Shown here: positions 5,449-13,380 of the stretch, in pieces
Numbering within the stretch: the first letter of the stretch is position 1
Layout: the number at the start of each line of letters is the position of its first letter
Assembly: GCA_903911805.1 (NCBI GenBank)
Contig: CAIWET010000487.1
Location: 1-14,078, forward strand
Source of the DNA: an uncultured Ignavibacteria bacterium
Lineage (GTDB): Bacteria > Bacteroidota > Ignavibacteria > Kapaibacteriales > UBA2268
Direction of reading: 5' to 3'
DNA: 14,078 bases
The notes under the pieces: generated by a model
What the model saw: the letters and a program-made list of their open reading frames with translations, nothing else
Told to the model about the DNA's origin: nothing
Databases searched by the model: none
Position numbers and translations under genes: made by a program

Positions 5449-7646
5449 TGAGTAAAATATATTTATATCCACTTTGGTTAAGACTTTGGCATTGGCTAAA
5501 TGCTCTTATTTTTATCGTATTGATTTTTACTGGAATAAGTCTTCATTATTCTGATGTGGATTCATTATGGATTCCATTTAACATATCAATAATTCTTCAT
5601 AATTCTGCAGGTATTCTTATTACCGCTATGTATGTTTTTTACTTAATATTTAATATTGTTTCTGGTAATATTAAACATTACATTCCAAAACTTAAAGGTT
5701 TTACTAAAAGAATGTTAATGCAGGTTCAATATTATTTACTTGGTATATTTAATAAAGATCCGCATCCATTCCATTCTTCAGAAAAATCAAAATTCAATCC
5801 AATGCAACAAGTTGCATATTTAAGCATTATGTTCCTTTTAATGCCATTAATTTGTATTTCTGGTATATTATTGATGTTTCCTGAAGTTGCCCCTACCGAA
5901 TTTATGGGTATGGGAGGCGTTTGGCCAATGGCTTTTGCGCACATCATTGTTGGATTTTTCCTTTCTGTATTTATGTTTGTACATATTTATTTAGCCACAA
6001 CTGGCCACACATCAGGTGAACTATTCAAATCGATGATAACTGGTTATCACCACCACGATGCTGAAGAAGTTGCTATGGCTGAAGCTAAATATGCAAGTCC
6101 AATTAGATTATTAGATCCAAAAAAGAAAATATTCCCTATTATATTTTATAATCCTGTAACAATCTCGGGAACTTTGATTGCTGGATTGAGCTTTATTTTT
6201 ATAGCATTCCTTGCTGTTGTTGAGTTCTTTGAAGAAAACACCAATCCTTATATTGGAATTATTACATTTGTAATCTTGCCTACTATTATGATTGTTGGTA
6301 TTTTGGCAATGGCTTTTGGTGTTTTCAAAGAAAACAGAAGAGCTTTGTTTGATAATGGCAAAGCAAAAACACTTCCAGTTATTGATTTAAATAATACTAA
6401 ACACCAATTAGCAGTGATTTTTGCAATAGTTGGTTCTGTTTTATTATTAGGTTTTTCAGTTTTCGGAAGTTTCAAAGCTTATGAATATACAGAAACAGAT
6501 GAATTTTGCGGTACAGTTTGCCACGAAGTTATGGAACCAGAATATACAGCATATAAAGATTCTCCTCACTCAAGAGTTGGTTGCGTAAAATGCCATATCG
6601 GCTCAGGAACAGATTGGTATGTAAAATCTAAGTTTTCTGGAGCTTATCAGCTTTATTCAGTAGCTTTTAATAAATTCTCAAGACCTATTCCTACTCCTGT
6701 TACAAGTTTGCGTCCTGCTCAGGGAACTTGCGAACAATGCCATTGGCCAAAACATTTTAATGGTCAAAAGAACTTTAATTTTGACTTTTATCTTTCTGAC
6801 GAACAAAACACTAAAACTGCTCTTACTTTGAGTATAAATACTGGTGGTGGAAGTCAGGAATATGGCAATAACGATGGTATTCACTGGCATATGAATATTG
6901 CTAATGAAATTACTTATTTACATACTGATACAAAAAGAGAAGATATTCCTTGGGTAAAAGTAAAAAATAGAGCCACTGGCGTTGAAACAGTTTATGCTGA
7001 ACACGGCGCAGTGATTACAGATGAAATGCTTAGATCTGATAAAATCCGAAAAATGGATTGTATCGATTGCCATAATAGACCTTCTCACGTTTATAAAGTT
7101 CCTAATAGAACCATTAATTCCTTGTTAACTGCAAAGAAAATTGATGAAACATTGCCTTATATCAAAAGATTATCAGTTCAAGCTTTGGAATATTACGTTA
7201 CTAGCAGACCAACATCATTTGATGACATTAAAAATTATATAAATGGATATTATAAAGAAAATTACCCTGATTTATTAACTACAAAGCAAGTTGAAATCGA
7301 TCAGGCTATTAATCAAATCAATACTGTTTACAGAAGAAATTATTTCCCAGGAATGGGCGTAAATTGGAAGAATTTCCCTAATAATATTGGGCATTTGTAT
7401 TCCAAAGGTTGCTTCCGTTGCCACGATGGAAAACACGAAAGTCCTGATGGAAAGATAATTTCTAAAGATTGTAATGTTTGCCATAAAATCACTTTCCAAA
7501 AAGCTCCTGGTCAGGAAGCAGAATTTGGCAAAGTTGGAGAATTTATTCAATTTGCACACCCAGGCGGATTAGACAAATTTGTTAAAGACAAAGATTGTTC
7601 AAGATGCCACGGGGCCAAAAAACAAGGAGTTACTTCAAATGAATAA
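5448..7646 (+). CDS. cytochrome b561-like / NapC-NirT-like fusion, 7 c-heme sites
   Basis: A 732-residue inner-membrane fusion of three parts. Residues 1-200 resemble the b-type subunit of Ni,Fe-hydrogenases and related quinone oxidoreductases: four helices (about 16-35, 47-70, 121-143, 160-188) with candidate heme b histidines H15 (RLWHWLN), H51, H165, H179 and H187. Residues 230-345 add three helices, including NPVT (235-238) and NPYIGI (266-271), as I recall from Geobacter-type NapC/NirT proteins. From 346 on, a periplasmic NapC/NirT-like cytochrome begins with DEFCGTVCHEVMEPEYTAY and SPHSRVGCVKCH. Heme sites: one CX3CH (C354) and six CXXCH (C379, C428, C538, C656, C675, C717). Predicted topology puts all c-hemes outside. 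It should take electrons from, or give them to, the quinone pool and pass them to the partner cytochromes. The start at 5448 is set by AGGAGG; the end overlaps the next gene by 8 bases. Direction of electron flow cannot be told from sequence. Confidence 0.9.
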   Translation: MSKIYLYPLWLRLWHWLNALIFIVLIFTGISLHYSDVDSLWIPFNISIILHNSAGILITAMYVFYLIFNIVSGNIKHYIPKLKGFTKRMLMQVQYYLLGIFNKDPHPFHSSEKSKFNPMQQVAYLSIMFLLMPLICISGILLMFPEVAPTEFMGMGGVWPMAFAHIIVGFFLSVFMFVHIYLATTGHTSGELFKSMITGYHHHDAEEVAMAEAKYASPIRLLDPKKKIFPIIFYNPVTISGTLIAGLSFIFIAFLAVVEFFEENTNPYIGIITFVILPTIMIVGILAMAFGVFKENRRALFDNGKAKTLPVIDLNNTKHQLAVIFAIVGSVLLLGFSVFGSFKAYEYTETDEFCGTVCHEVMEPEYTAYKDSPHSRVGCVKCHIGSGTDWYVKSKFSGAYQLYSVAFNKFSRPIPTPVTSLRPAQGTCEQCHWPKHFNGQKNFNFDFYLSDEQNTKTALTLSINTGGGSQEYGNNDGIHWHMNIANEITYLHTDTKREDIPWVKVKNRATGVETVYAEHGAVITDEMLRSDKIRKMDCIDCHNRPSHVYKVPNRTINSLLTAKKIDETLPYIKRLSVQALEYYVTSRPTSFDDIKNYINGYYKENYPDLLTTKQVEIDQAINQINTVYRRNYFPGMGVNWKNFPNNIGHLYSKGCFRCHDGKHESPDGKIISKDCNVCHKITFQKAPGQEAEFGKVGEFIQFAHPGGLDKFVKDKDCSRCHGAKKQGVTSNE
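7625..7629 (+). promoter_or_regulatory. ribosome binding site for the third cytochrome gene
   Basis: AGGAG lies 9 nt before the ATG at 7639, inside the end of the previous gene. It defines this start within an 8-base ATGAATAA overlap. Confidence 0.7.
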
Positions 7647-10446
7647 CGTTTTTAAAAAACTCAATAACAGCAAAAGTATTTTTGCTGTTATTGTTATTGC
7701 CCTACTCATCTCTGGTGGTTTTCTTGGGGTTAAAGCCTTTAAACAAGCTACTTTAGAGAATGACGATTGTTTGGGATGTCATAGCGACAATACTTTGACA
7801 ATCGAAAGAGGAAAGAAAAAAGTTTCAGGATTTGTAGATGTAAAAATCCTACAAAAATCTGTTCACGGCAAAGTAAAATGCGTGCAATGCCACGTTGACC
7901 TTGCTACAGCAGATATGCCTCACGAAAAACCAAAAAAACCATATTGTGGTAATTGTCATAATGAAGTGCAATCTTTATATAATGAATGTATGCACGGCAA
8001 AAAATCTGCAAAAGGAGATCCTTTAGCACCTAATTGCTTTACTTGCCACGGTTCACATAATATTTTATCAAAAAAAGATAAAAAATCACCAATTTACCCT
8101 ATGAATGTTCCAAATCTTTGTGGAAGATGTCATAAGGAAGGATCACCAGTACAAACCTCCAGAAATGTATCTCAAACTCATATTTTGGAAAACTACTCAG
8201 AATCTATTCACGGCGAAGCTTTATTGAAAAAAGGTTTGACTGTTGCTGCAACTTGTGCATCTTGTCATTCACCTCATAGAATTTTGCCTCATACAGATCC
8301 AAAATCAACTATTAACAGAAATAATATTGCCGCAACTTGTATTAAATGCCACGCTTCAATCGAAGAAGTGCATAAAAAAGTCATTAAAGGCGAATTATGG
8401 GAAAAAGAAACTAAAGTACTTCCTGCTTGCGTTGATTGCCATCAACCACATAAAGCAAGAAAAGTATTTTATGAAGCTAATGTTTCTGACGCAGCTTGTA
8501 AAAAATGCCATGATGATACAAAATTAAAATCCGCTAACGGAAAATCAATGTTTGTTAATCATAATGACATTTTAACTTCCAAGCACGGCAAATTAGCTTG
8601 CGTTCAATGCCACGTAGGAGTCGATGTAGGTCACAAAAGACCTTGCGACAATATTGGTGCTAGAGTTGATTGCGGCTCCTGTCACAAAGAAGTAGGCGAC
8701 AAATTCAAACAAAGCAGTCACGGTAAATTATTCGGATTAGGTGATAAAGATGCTCCTTATTGTTCAGATTGCCACGGCACTCATAAAGTTTTAGGAAAGT
8801 CTGATAAAAATTCTCCTATTTTCTCTTTGAATATTCCAGGTCTTTGTGGTTCCTGCCACCAAGAAGGAAATAAAGCCGCAATCAGATACAAAGGTACTGA
8901 ACATAATATTATAAATAATTACAAGGAAAGTATCCACGGTCAAGGGCTTAATGGCTCTGGTTTAACTGTTACTGCTACTTGTGCAGATTGCCACTCACCA
9001 CATAACGGATTACCATCATCTAATCCATTATCAAGTGTTAATCCAAGCAATTTGAAAGAAACTTGCGGTAAATGCCATTATGGAGTAGTTCAACAATTTG
9101 AAAAGAGTGTTCACTCTCCTTTAGTAACAAAAACTGACAAAAAGCTTCCTACTTGTAATGATTGTCACTCTTCTCATCAAATCAAGAGAACAGACAAAGA
9201 TAAGTTTAAATTAGACGTGATGAATACTTGCGGCAAATGTCACGAGCATATTACTGATACTTATAAAGAAACTTATCACGGAAAATCTTCACAGCTTGGA
9301 TCAATCAAAGCTGCAAAATGTAATGATTGCCACGGCTCTCATAATATTTTGCCACCTTCAAATCCTGATTCAAAATTGAGTAGAAATAATATTATTAATA
9401 CTTGCAGAACTTGCCATCCAAATGCAAGCCAAGGATTTACTAATTATTTAACCCACGCCACTCACCACGACAGAGAAAAATATCCAATATTATTCTATGC
9501 TTTCTGGGGTATGACAGGATTATTACTAAGTACATTCTTGATTTCATTCTTGCATACTTTATTATGGTTGCCAAGATCTTTCAAATTCAGAAAAGAGTTA
9601 AAAGAATTGCACAAAAAAGAAACAAGCACTTTAAGATACACAAGATTTACAAGATATAACAGAACATTGCATATAATAATGATTATAAGCTTCTTGACTC
9701 TTGCTTCTACAGGTATGACTTTGAAATTTGCGTTCACCGAATGGTCACATAAAATTGCTTTATTATTTGGTGGAATCGAAAATGCTGGAAACATTCATAG
9801 AATTGCAGCAACTGCTTTATTCTTTATTTTCTTTGCTCATATTTTAGATCTATTCAGAAAGAAAAAAGAAGACTTCGGAACTTGGAAAAATATGTTATTC
9901 GGACCTGATTCAATGGTTCCTAACCTAAAAGACGGTCAAGATGTAGTTGCTTCTATTAAATGGTTCCTTGGCAAAGGTCCAAGACCACAATACGGAAGAT
10001 GGACATATTGGGAAAAATTCGATTATTTCGCAGTATTCTGGGGTATTTTTGTGATTGGATTTACTGGATTAACCTTGTGGTTCCCAGAATTCTTTACTCA
10101 TTTAATGCCAGGTTCATTCTTGAACGTAGCAACAATTATTCATAGCGATGAAGCATTATTAGCAGCTGGATTTATCTTTACAGTCCACTTCTTTAATACT
10201 CATTTCCGTCCTGAAAAATTCCCAATGGATACAGTTATTTTCAGTGGCCAAATGACAGTTGAAGAATTGAAATTAGAAAGACCTCACGAATATAACTTAT
10301 TGATGGAAAAAGGCACTTTGGATAAATACTTAGAAGAAGAATATCCACCATCAAAATTAAGAGCATTCAAAATATTCGGAACATTCGCTGTAATTATCGG
10401 TTTAACAATCGTTGTTTGGATGGTCGTTGCACTACTGTCTTATTAA
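7639..10446 (+). CDS. 19-heme cytochrome c fused to C-terminal cytochrome b membrane domain
   Basis: A 935-residue fusion protein. An N-terminal helix (13-34) is a signal anchor or signal peptide. Residues 40-600 carry 19 CXXCH sites, with first cysteines at 44, 81, 103, 133, 161, 206, 234, 264, 287, 321, 345, 375, 403, 448, 476, 506, 531, 561 and 589. Sites 1-8 and 9-16 are a duplicated block with nearly the same spacing. A helix at about 617-640 returns to the membrane. A four-helix b-type domain follows (about 676-694, 716-740, 795-815, 835-857) with likely heme ligands H678, H720, H734, H835, H850 and H855, then a conserved-looking stretch NTHFRPEKFPMD (853-864) and a last helix (910-933). 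The plan, multiheme c domain then b domain, resembles the Geobacter CbcL-type inner-membrane quinone-cytochrome c proteins, with more hemes; homology to CbcL itself is not shown. It is the last gene of the operon, followed by a strong terminator. The most likely role is quinol oxidation or quinone reduction coupled to the periplasmic heme chain. Confidence 0.9.
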   Translation: MNNVFKKLNNSKSIFAVIVIALLISGGFLGVKAFKQATLENDDCLGCHSDNTLTIERGKKKVSGFVDVKILQKSVHGKVKCVQCHVDLATADMPHEKPKKPYCGNCHNEVQSLYNECMHGKKSAKGDPLAPNCFTCHGSHNILSKKDKKSPIYPMNVPNLCGRCHKEGSPVQTSRNVSQTHILENYSESIHGEALLKKGLTVAATCASCHSPHRILPHTDPKSTINRNNIAATCIKCHASIEEVHKKVIKGELWEKETKVLPACVDCHQPHKARKVFYEANVSDAACKKCHDDTKLKSANGKSMFVNHNDILTSKHGKLACVQCHVGVDVGHKRPCDNIGARVDCGSCHKEVGDKFKQSSHGKLFGLGDKDAPYCSDCHGTHKVLGKSDKNSPIFSLNIPGLCGSCHQEGNKAAIRYKGTEHNIINNYKESIHGQGLNGSGLTVTATCADCHSPHNGLPSSNPLSSVNPSNLKETCGKCHYGVVQQFEKSVHSPLVTKTDKKLPTCNDCHSSHQIKRTDKDKFKLDVMNTCGKCHEHITDTYKETYHGKSSQLGSIKAAKCNDCHGSHNILPPSNPDSKLSRNNIINTCRTCHPNASQGFTNYLTHATHHDREKYPILFYAFWGMTGLLLSTFLISFLHTLLWLPRSFKFRKELKELHKKETSTLRYTRFTRYNRTLHIIMIISFLTLASTGMTLKFAFTEWSHKIALLFGGIENAGNIHRIAATALFFIFFAHILDLFRKKKEDFGTWKNMLFGPDSMVPNLKDGQDVVASIKWFLGKGPRPQYGRWTYWEKFDYFAVFWGIFVIGFTGLTLWFPEFFTHLMPGSFLNVATIIHSDEALLAAGFIFTVHFFNTHFRPEKFPMDTVIFSGQMTVEELKLERPHEYNLLMEKGTLDKYLEEEYPPSKLRAFKIFGTFAVIIGLTIVVWMVVALLSY

Positions 10447-10474
10447 TTGATTTTATCAATTTGAATTATTTCTT

Positions 10475-10511
10475 AGAGGTTGGCTTAAAAAAAGCTAACC
10501 TCTTTTTTTTT
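10475..10511 (+). terminator. strong intrinsic terminator of the cytochrome operon
   Basis: A 12-bp stem (10475-10486 with 10492-10503, one G-T pair) with a 5-A loop is followed by an unbroken T-run through 10511. It lies 28 nt after the stop of the third cytochrome gene and separates it from the next gene. Confidence 0.93.
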
Positions 10512-10578
10512 AGATCCTGTGAAAAATCATATGATAAAATAATTTCTATTTATCTTTCGTTTATATTATAATATGAAT

Positions 10579-10598
10579 ATTGCTTAAAAATAAGCAAT
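10579..10598 (+). promoter_or_regulatory. hairpin in the leader of the DUF3160 gene
   Basis: A perfect 8-bp stem, ATTGCTTA (10579-10586) with TAAGCAAT (10591-10598), closes an AAAA loop 15 nt before the ribosome binding site. There is no T-run after it, so it is not a terminator; it may protect the mRNA 5' end or bind a regulator. No convincing promoter could be read between the upstream terminator and this hairpin. Confidence 0.3.
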
Positions 10599-10613
10599 TA
10601 AAATTATGATTTT

Positions 10614-10617
10614 GAGG
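10614..10617 (+). promoter_or_regulatory. ribosome binding site that sets the DUF3160 start
   Basis: GAGG ends 6 nt before the ATG at 10624, the position where the signal peptide begins. The in-frame ATG at 10606 lies before this site and would add MILRLI to the signal peptide. Confidence 0.6.
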
Positions 10618-10623
10618 TTAATT

Positions 10624-13143
10624 ATGAAAAGCAAAATTACTCTATTTTTAATCTTTTTATTCTCTTCTTCACTTTTTTCTCAAGGATTGAATTTTGATGC
10701 TTATAAAAAATTCAAGGCTGAGAATAAGAATTTGACAACCGAAGGATTCTATGCAAAATATCCTTTTGGATTATTCAATAAATATTCGAGATTGCCCGAT
10801 AATGTGCTGTATCTCGATAGCATAGATTTTAAATTTAAGTTTACAAACACTGAAAAGAGTTTGCTTAATAATCATTCTTTTATGGTTAGCGAAAGATTGA
10901 ATTATGAAAATTTCTGGAATGCATTCGAAGATATATATAATAAAGATTTGCCAGTATTTGTTTCCACAGATGCAATTCTTCATGCATTGCATAAATCATT
11001 CGATCAAATTCTAACAGATATTGAAGGAGCAGTTCTAAGCAAAGATTTAAAGAATATTATTGAAACTATGCGAAATAAAATTCCAAATTTGCAAACCAAA
11101 TATTCAAACAATCTAATGGTTTTGAAATCAGTTAAGGATGTTGATTTATATTTGTCAGTTGGACTCCAATTATTATCAAAATATGATGCGATTGAACCAA
11201 TAATTGTATCGAATAAAGCGGAATTTAAAGATATTCTCACTAAAATTGAAAATTTGAAGCCTGTTAGAATTAAATTATTTTCTGATACTGAAAAAGAAAT
11301 TGATTTCAGTCAATTCACTCCAAGAGGACATTATTATAATAATGACCTCACTCCTTATTTCAAAGCAATGATGTGGTTATCAAGAATCGAATTTTATTTA
11401 ACTCCGCCAGAGCCAAGAGAAACAAACCCACAAACAGACGAAGATATTCAAAGACAAATAATCGATGCTGTTTTAATGTTAAAATTATCAGAACTAGCAG
11501 ATGTTACTTATAGCTATTCATCAATGGAAAATCTTTTGAAAACATTAATTGGCGAATCAGACAATGTGCAATTCAGCCATATTAAAGAATTAATGAATGA
11601 ATTGAATTTCAACAATGCCGAAGATTTGGTTAATGCTGATAATGTAAAGAAATTCCAGGATTTATTAAGGACAAAATCTTATGCTGACCAAAAGATTCTC
11701 TCACAAATTTTATGGGCTGACCCAACTTTAGAGACAGAAATCAAACCAGCATCTGCATTTATGTTTATGGGACAAAGATTTATATTAGATAGCTATATTG
11801 CCGGAAATGTTGTTTTCGATAAAGTTAAAGCACTTAGAATGCTGCCAAAAAGCTACGATATTCTTTTTGCTCTAGGGAATAATCCAGCAGGTGATTTCCT
11901 AAAAGGTGATTTGGATAAATACAATTATGCACCCGATCTTGCCGCTTGCAGATATTTGGTAGATAATACTGATCAGAGCTATTGGGAAACTACATTTTAT
12001 GGAAATTGGCTAAATTCTTTGAGAAAACTCAATCCACCAAGCGAAGAAAAACGCAAATCACTCCCAGAATTTATGCAAACAGCTGCATTTTGGCAAGAAA
12101 AAATGAATACTCAACTTGCATCTTGGGCGCAATTAAGACACGATTTTATTCTATATGCAAAACAATCTTATACAGGGGGTAATGGATGTTCTTATCCTTA
12201 TGGTTATATCGAACCTTTCCCAGAATTTTATGAAAATCTTGAGAAGTTAGCTAATACATTAGTTTGGGATTTACAGCAATATAGTTCTGAAAACTATATG
12301 AAATTTATTTATAATTACTTCCAAAATTTTGCAGATGTGATGGTAAAATTACAAAATATTTCCAAAAAAGAATTAAATAATCAGCCATTTAATGATGAAG
12401 AAAAAACCTTTTTAACTTCAGTATATAGTATGGAATCATCTGGTTGCGTTGTTGTTCCAGATGGGTGGTACGCTTCACTTTATTATCAAAGAGATCCTGA
12501 CGTTAGAAATTTTACTGTAGCAGATGTACATACAGCGCCAACAGATGAATCAGGAATAGACGTTGGTTGGGTTTGGCACGTTGGAACAGGCGATATAAAT
12601 TTGGGAGTATTTGTTGCAAAAAATGCAGATAACCAAAGCATTGCATATTGTGGCCCTGTAATGAGTTATTATGATTACGTTAGTCTTAATTTCAAGCGTT
12701 TGAACGACGAAGAATGGGCAGATATGATAGATGCAAATGACTTTATTAGACCTGAATTTACAGATTTATATTTAGCAAAAAAAGATAGTAATAATAATAC
12801 TGAGCACGCAATTTCATTACCAACATCAATAAATGATAATTCTGGATCGATTGCTAATCAGATTTATATAAAAAATTATCCAAATCCTTTCAGCGAATCA
12901 AATATTATATTATTTAGTATTCCAGAAGGAAAATTGATAACTAAAACAAGTTTAAGCATTTTCGATATTAATGGTGCAAAGATTCAAACCTTATATTCAG
13001 CAGAATTAACTGGAGGAAAGTATTCATTGCGTTGGGATGGGAAAGATAAATCTGGCAATAATTTACCAAATGGAGTTTATATTTATCAACTAAATATTGA
13101 TGGTTTAAATTATTCCAACAAAGTTGTAATTGACAGAAAATAA
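10624..13143 (+). CDS. secreted DUF3160-family protein with T9SS sorting domain
   Basis: An 839-residue exported protein. Residues 1-20 form a signal peptide (KSK, then ITLFLIFLFSSSLF, cleavage near FSQ). The body carries the DUF3160 hallmark block NKDLPVFVSTDAILHALHKS (residues 106-125), after an ENFWNAFEDIY helix, and a Trp/Tyr-rich C-terminal half (for example YDVFGWVWHVGTG-like residues around VGWVWHVGTGD). The last 89 residues (751-839) are a T9SS type A domain, with NYPNPFSESNIILFSIP at its start, DINGAKIQTL, RWDGKDKSGNNLPNGVYIY and a closing SNKVVIDRK. So it should cross the inner membrane by Sec and the outer membrane by T9SS and end at the surface or outside. The biochemical function of DUF3160 is unknown to me. 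It follows the cytochrome operon in the same direction but behind a strong terminator, so it is probably transcribed separately. Confidence 0.88.
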   Translation: MKSKITLFLIFLFSSSLFSQGLNFDAYKKFKAENKNLTTEGFYAKYPFGLFNKYSRLPDNVLYLDSIDFKFKFTNTEKSLLNNHSFMVSERLNYENFWNAFEDIYNKDLPVFVSTDAILHALHKSFDQILTDIEGAVLSKDLKNIIETMRNKIPNLQTKYSNNLMVLKSVKDVDLYLSVGLQLLSKYDAIEPIIVSNKAEFKDILTKIENLKPVRIKLFSDTEKEIDFSQFTPRGHYYNNDLTPYFKAMMWLSRIEFYLTPPEPRETNPQTDEDIQRQIIDAVLMLKLSELADVTYSYSSMENLLKTLIGESDNVQFSHIKELMNELNFNNAEDLVNADNVKKFQDLLRTKSYADQKILSQILWADPTLETEIKPASAFMFMGQRFILDSYIAGNVVFDKVKALRMLPKSYDILFALGNNPAGDFLKGDLDKYNYAPDLAACRYLVDNTDQSYWETTFYGNWLNSLRKLNPPSEEKRKSLPEFMQTAAFWQEKMNTQLASWAQLRHDFILYAKQSYTGGNGCSYPYGYIEPFPEFYENLEKLANTLVWDLQQYSSENYMKFIYNYFQNFADVMVKLQNISKKELNNQPFNDEEKTFLTSVYSMESSGCVVVPDGWYASLYYQRDPDVRNFTVADVHTAPTDESGIDVGWVWHVGTGDINLGVFVAKNADNQSIAYCGPVMSYYDYVSLNFKRLNDEEWADMIDANDFIRPEFTDLYLAKKDSNNNTEHAISLPTSINDNSGSIANQIYIKNYPNPFSESNIILFSIPEGKLITKTSLSIFDINGAKIQTLYSAELTGGKYSLRWDGKDKSGNNLPNGVYIYQLNIDGLNYSNKVVIDRK

Positions 13144-13166
13144 AAATTAAGATTTTTTAAAAAATG

Positions 13167-13204
13167 GGTCATCAAGATAAAGCATTTCCTTTATTTTGAT
13201 GACC
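13167..13204. terminator. bidirectional terminator between convergent genes
   Basis: A 16-bp stem (13167-13182 with 13189-13204), interrupted only by one G-T pair, closes the loop CATTTC. The plus strand continues with GATTCTTTTATA. On the minus strand the hairpin is followed by ATTTTTTAAAAAATC, containing a 6-T run. It lies 23 nt after the DUF3160 stop and probably ends that transcript. It may also catch read-through from infC. Confidence 0.8.
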
Positions 13205-13316
13205 GATTCTTTTATAATAACAGGACATAAATCCTTTCTAAAAACTATTTTTTAAACGAAATTAGAAAACTTATATTTGATTGCTTTTTTCTATGGAAAT
13301 AAATCAGATTAAATCT

Positions 13317-13352
13317 AAAAAAAATGGGAAATGTTATTGCTAACAATTCCCA
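13317..13352 (-). terminator. intrinsic terminator of infC
   Basis: Read on the minus strand, a 12-bp stem with one mismatch (13341-13352 with 13325-13336) and a 4-nt loop is followed by eight Ts (complement of 13317-13324). It starts 28 nt after the infC stop. The rest of the 237-base convergent gap, 13205-13316, holds nothing I can identify. Confidence 0.88.
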
Positions 13353-13380
13353 AATATATCTAAATTAATTTAATTCTAAT

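Noticed and set aside
7579..7638. Longer start for the third cytochrome gene at 7579
   Set aside because: It would overlap the second gene by 68 bases and put a polar stretch before the membrane helix; ATG 7639 has a strong AGGAG.
7639..10446. CRISPR-like or DNA tandem repeat from the recurring TGCCACGG segments
   Set aside because: The recurrence is the codon pattern of CXXCH(G) heme motifs; the repeat is at protein level with diverged DNA between.
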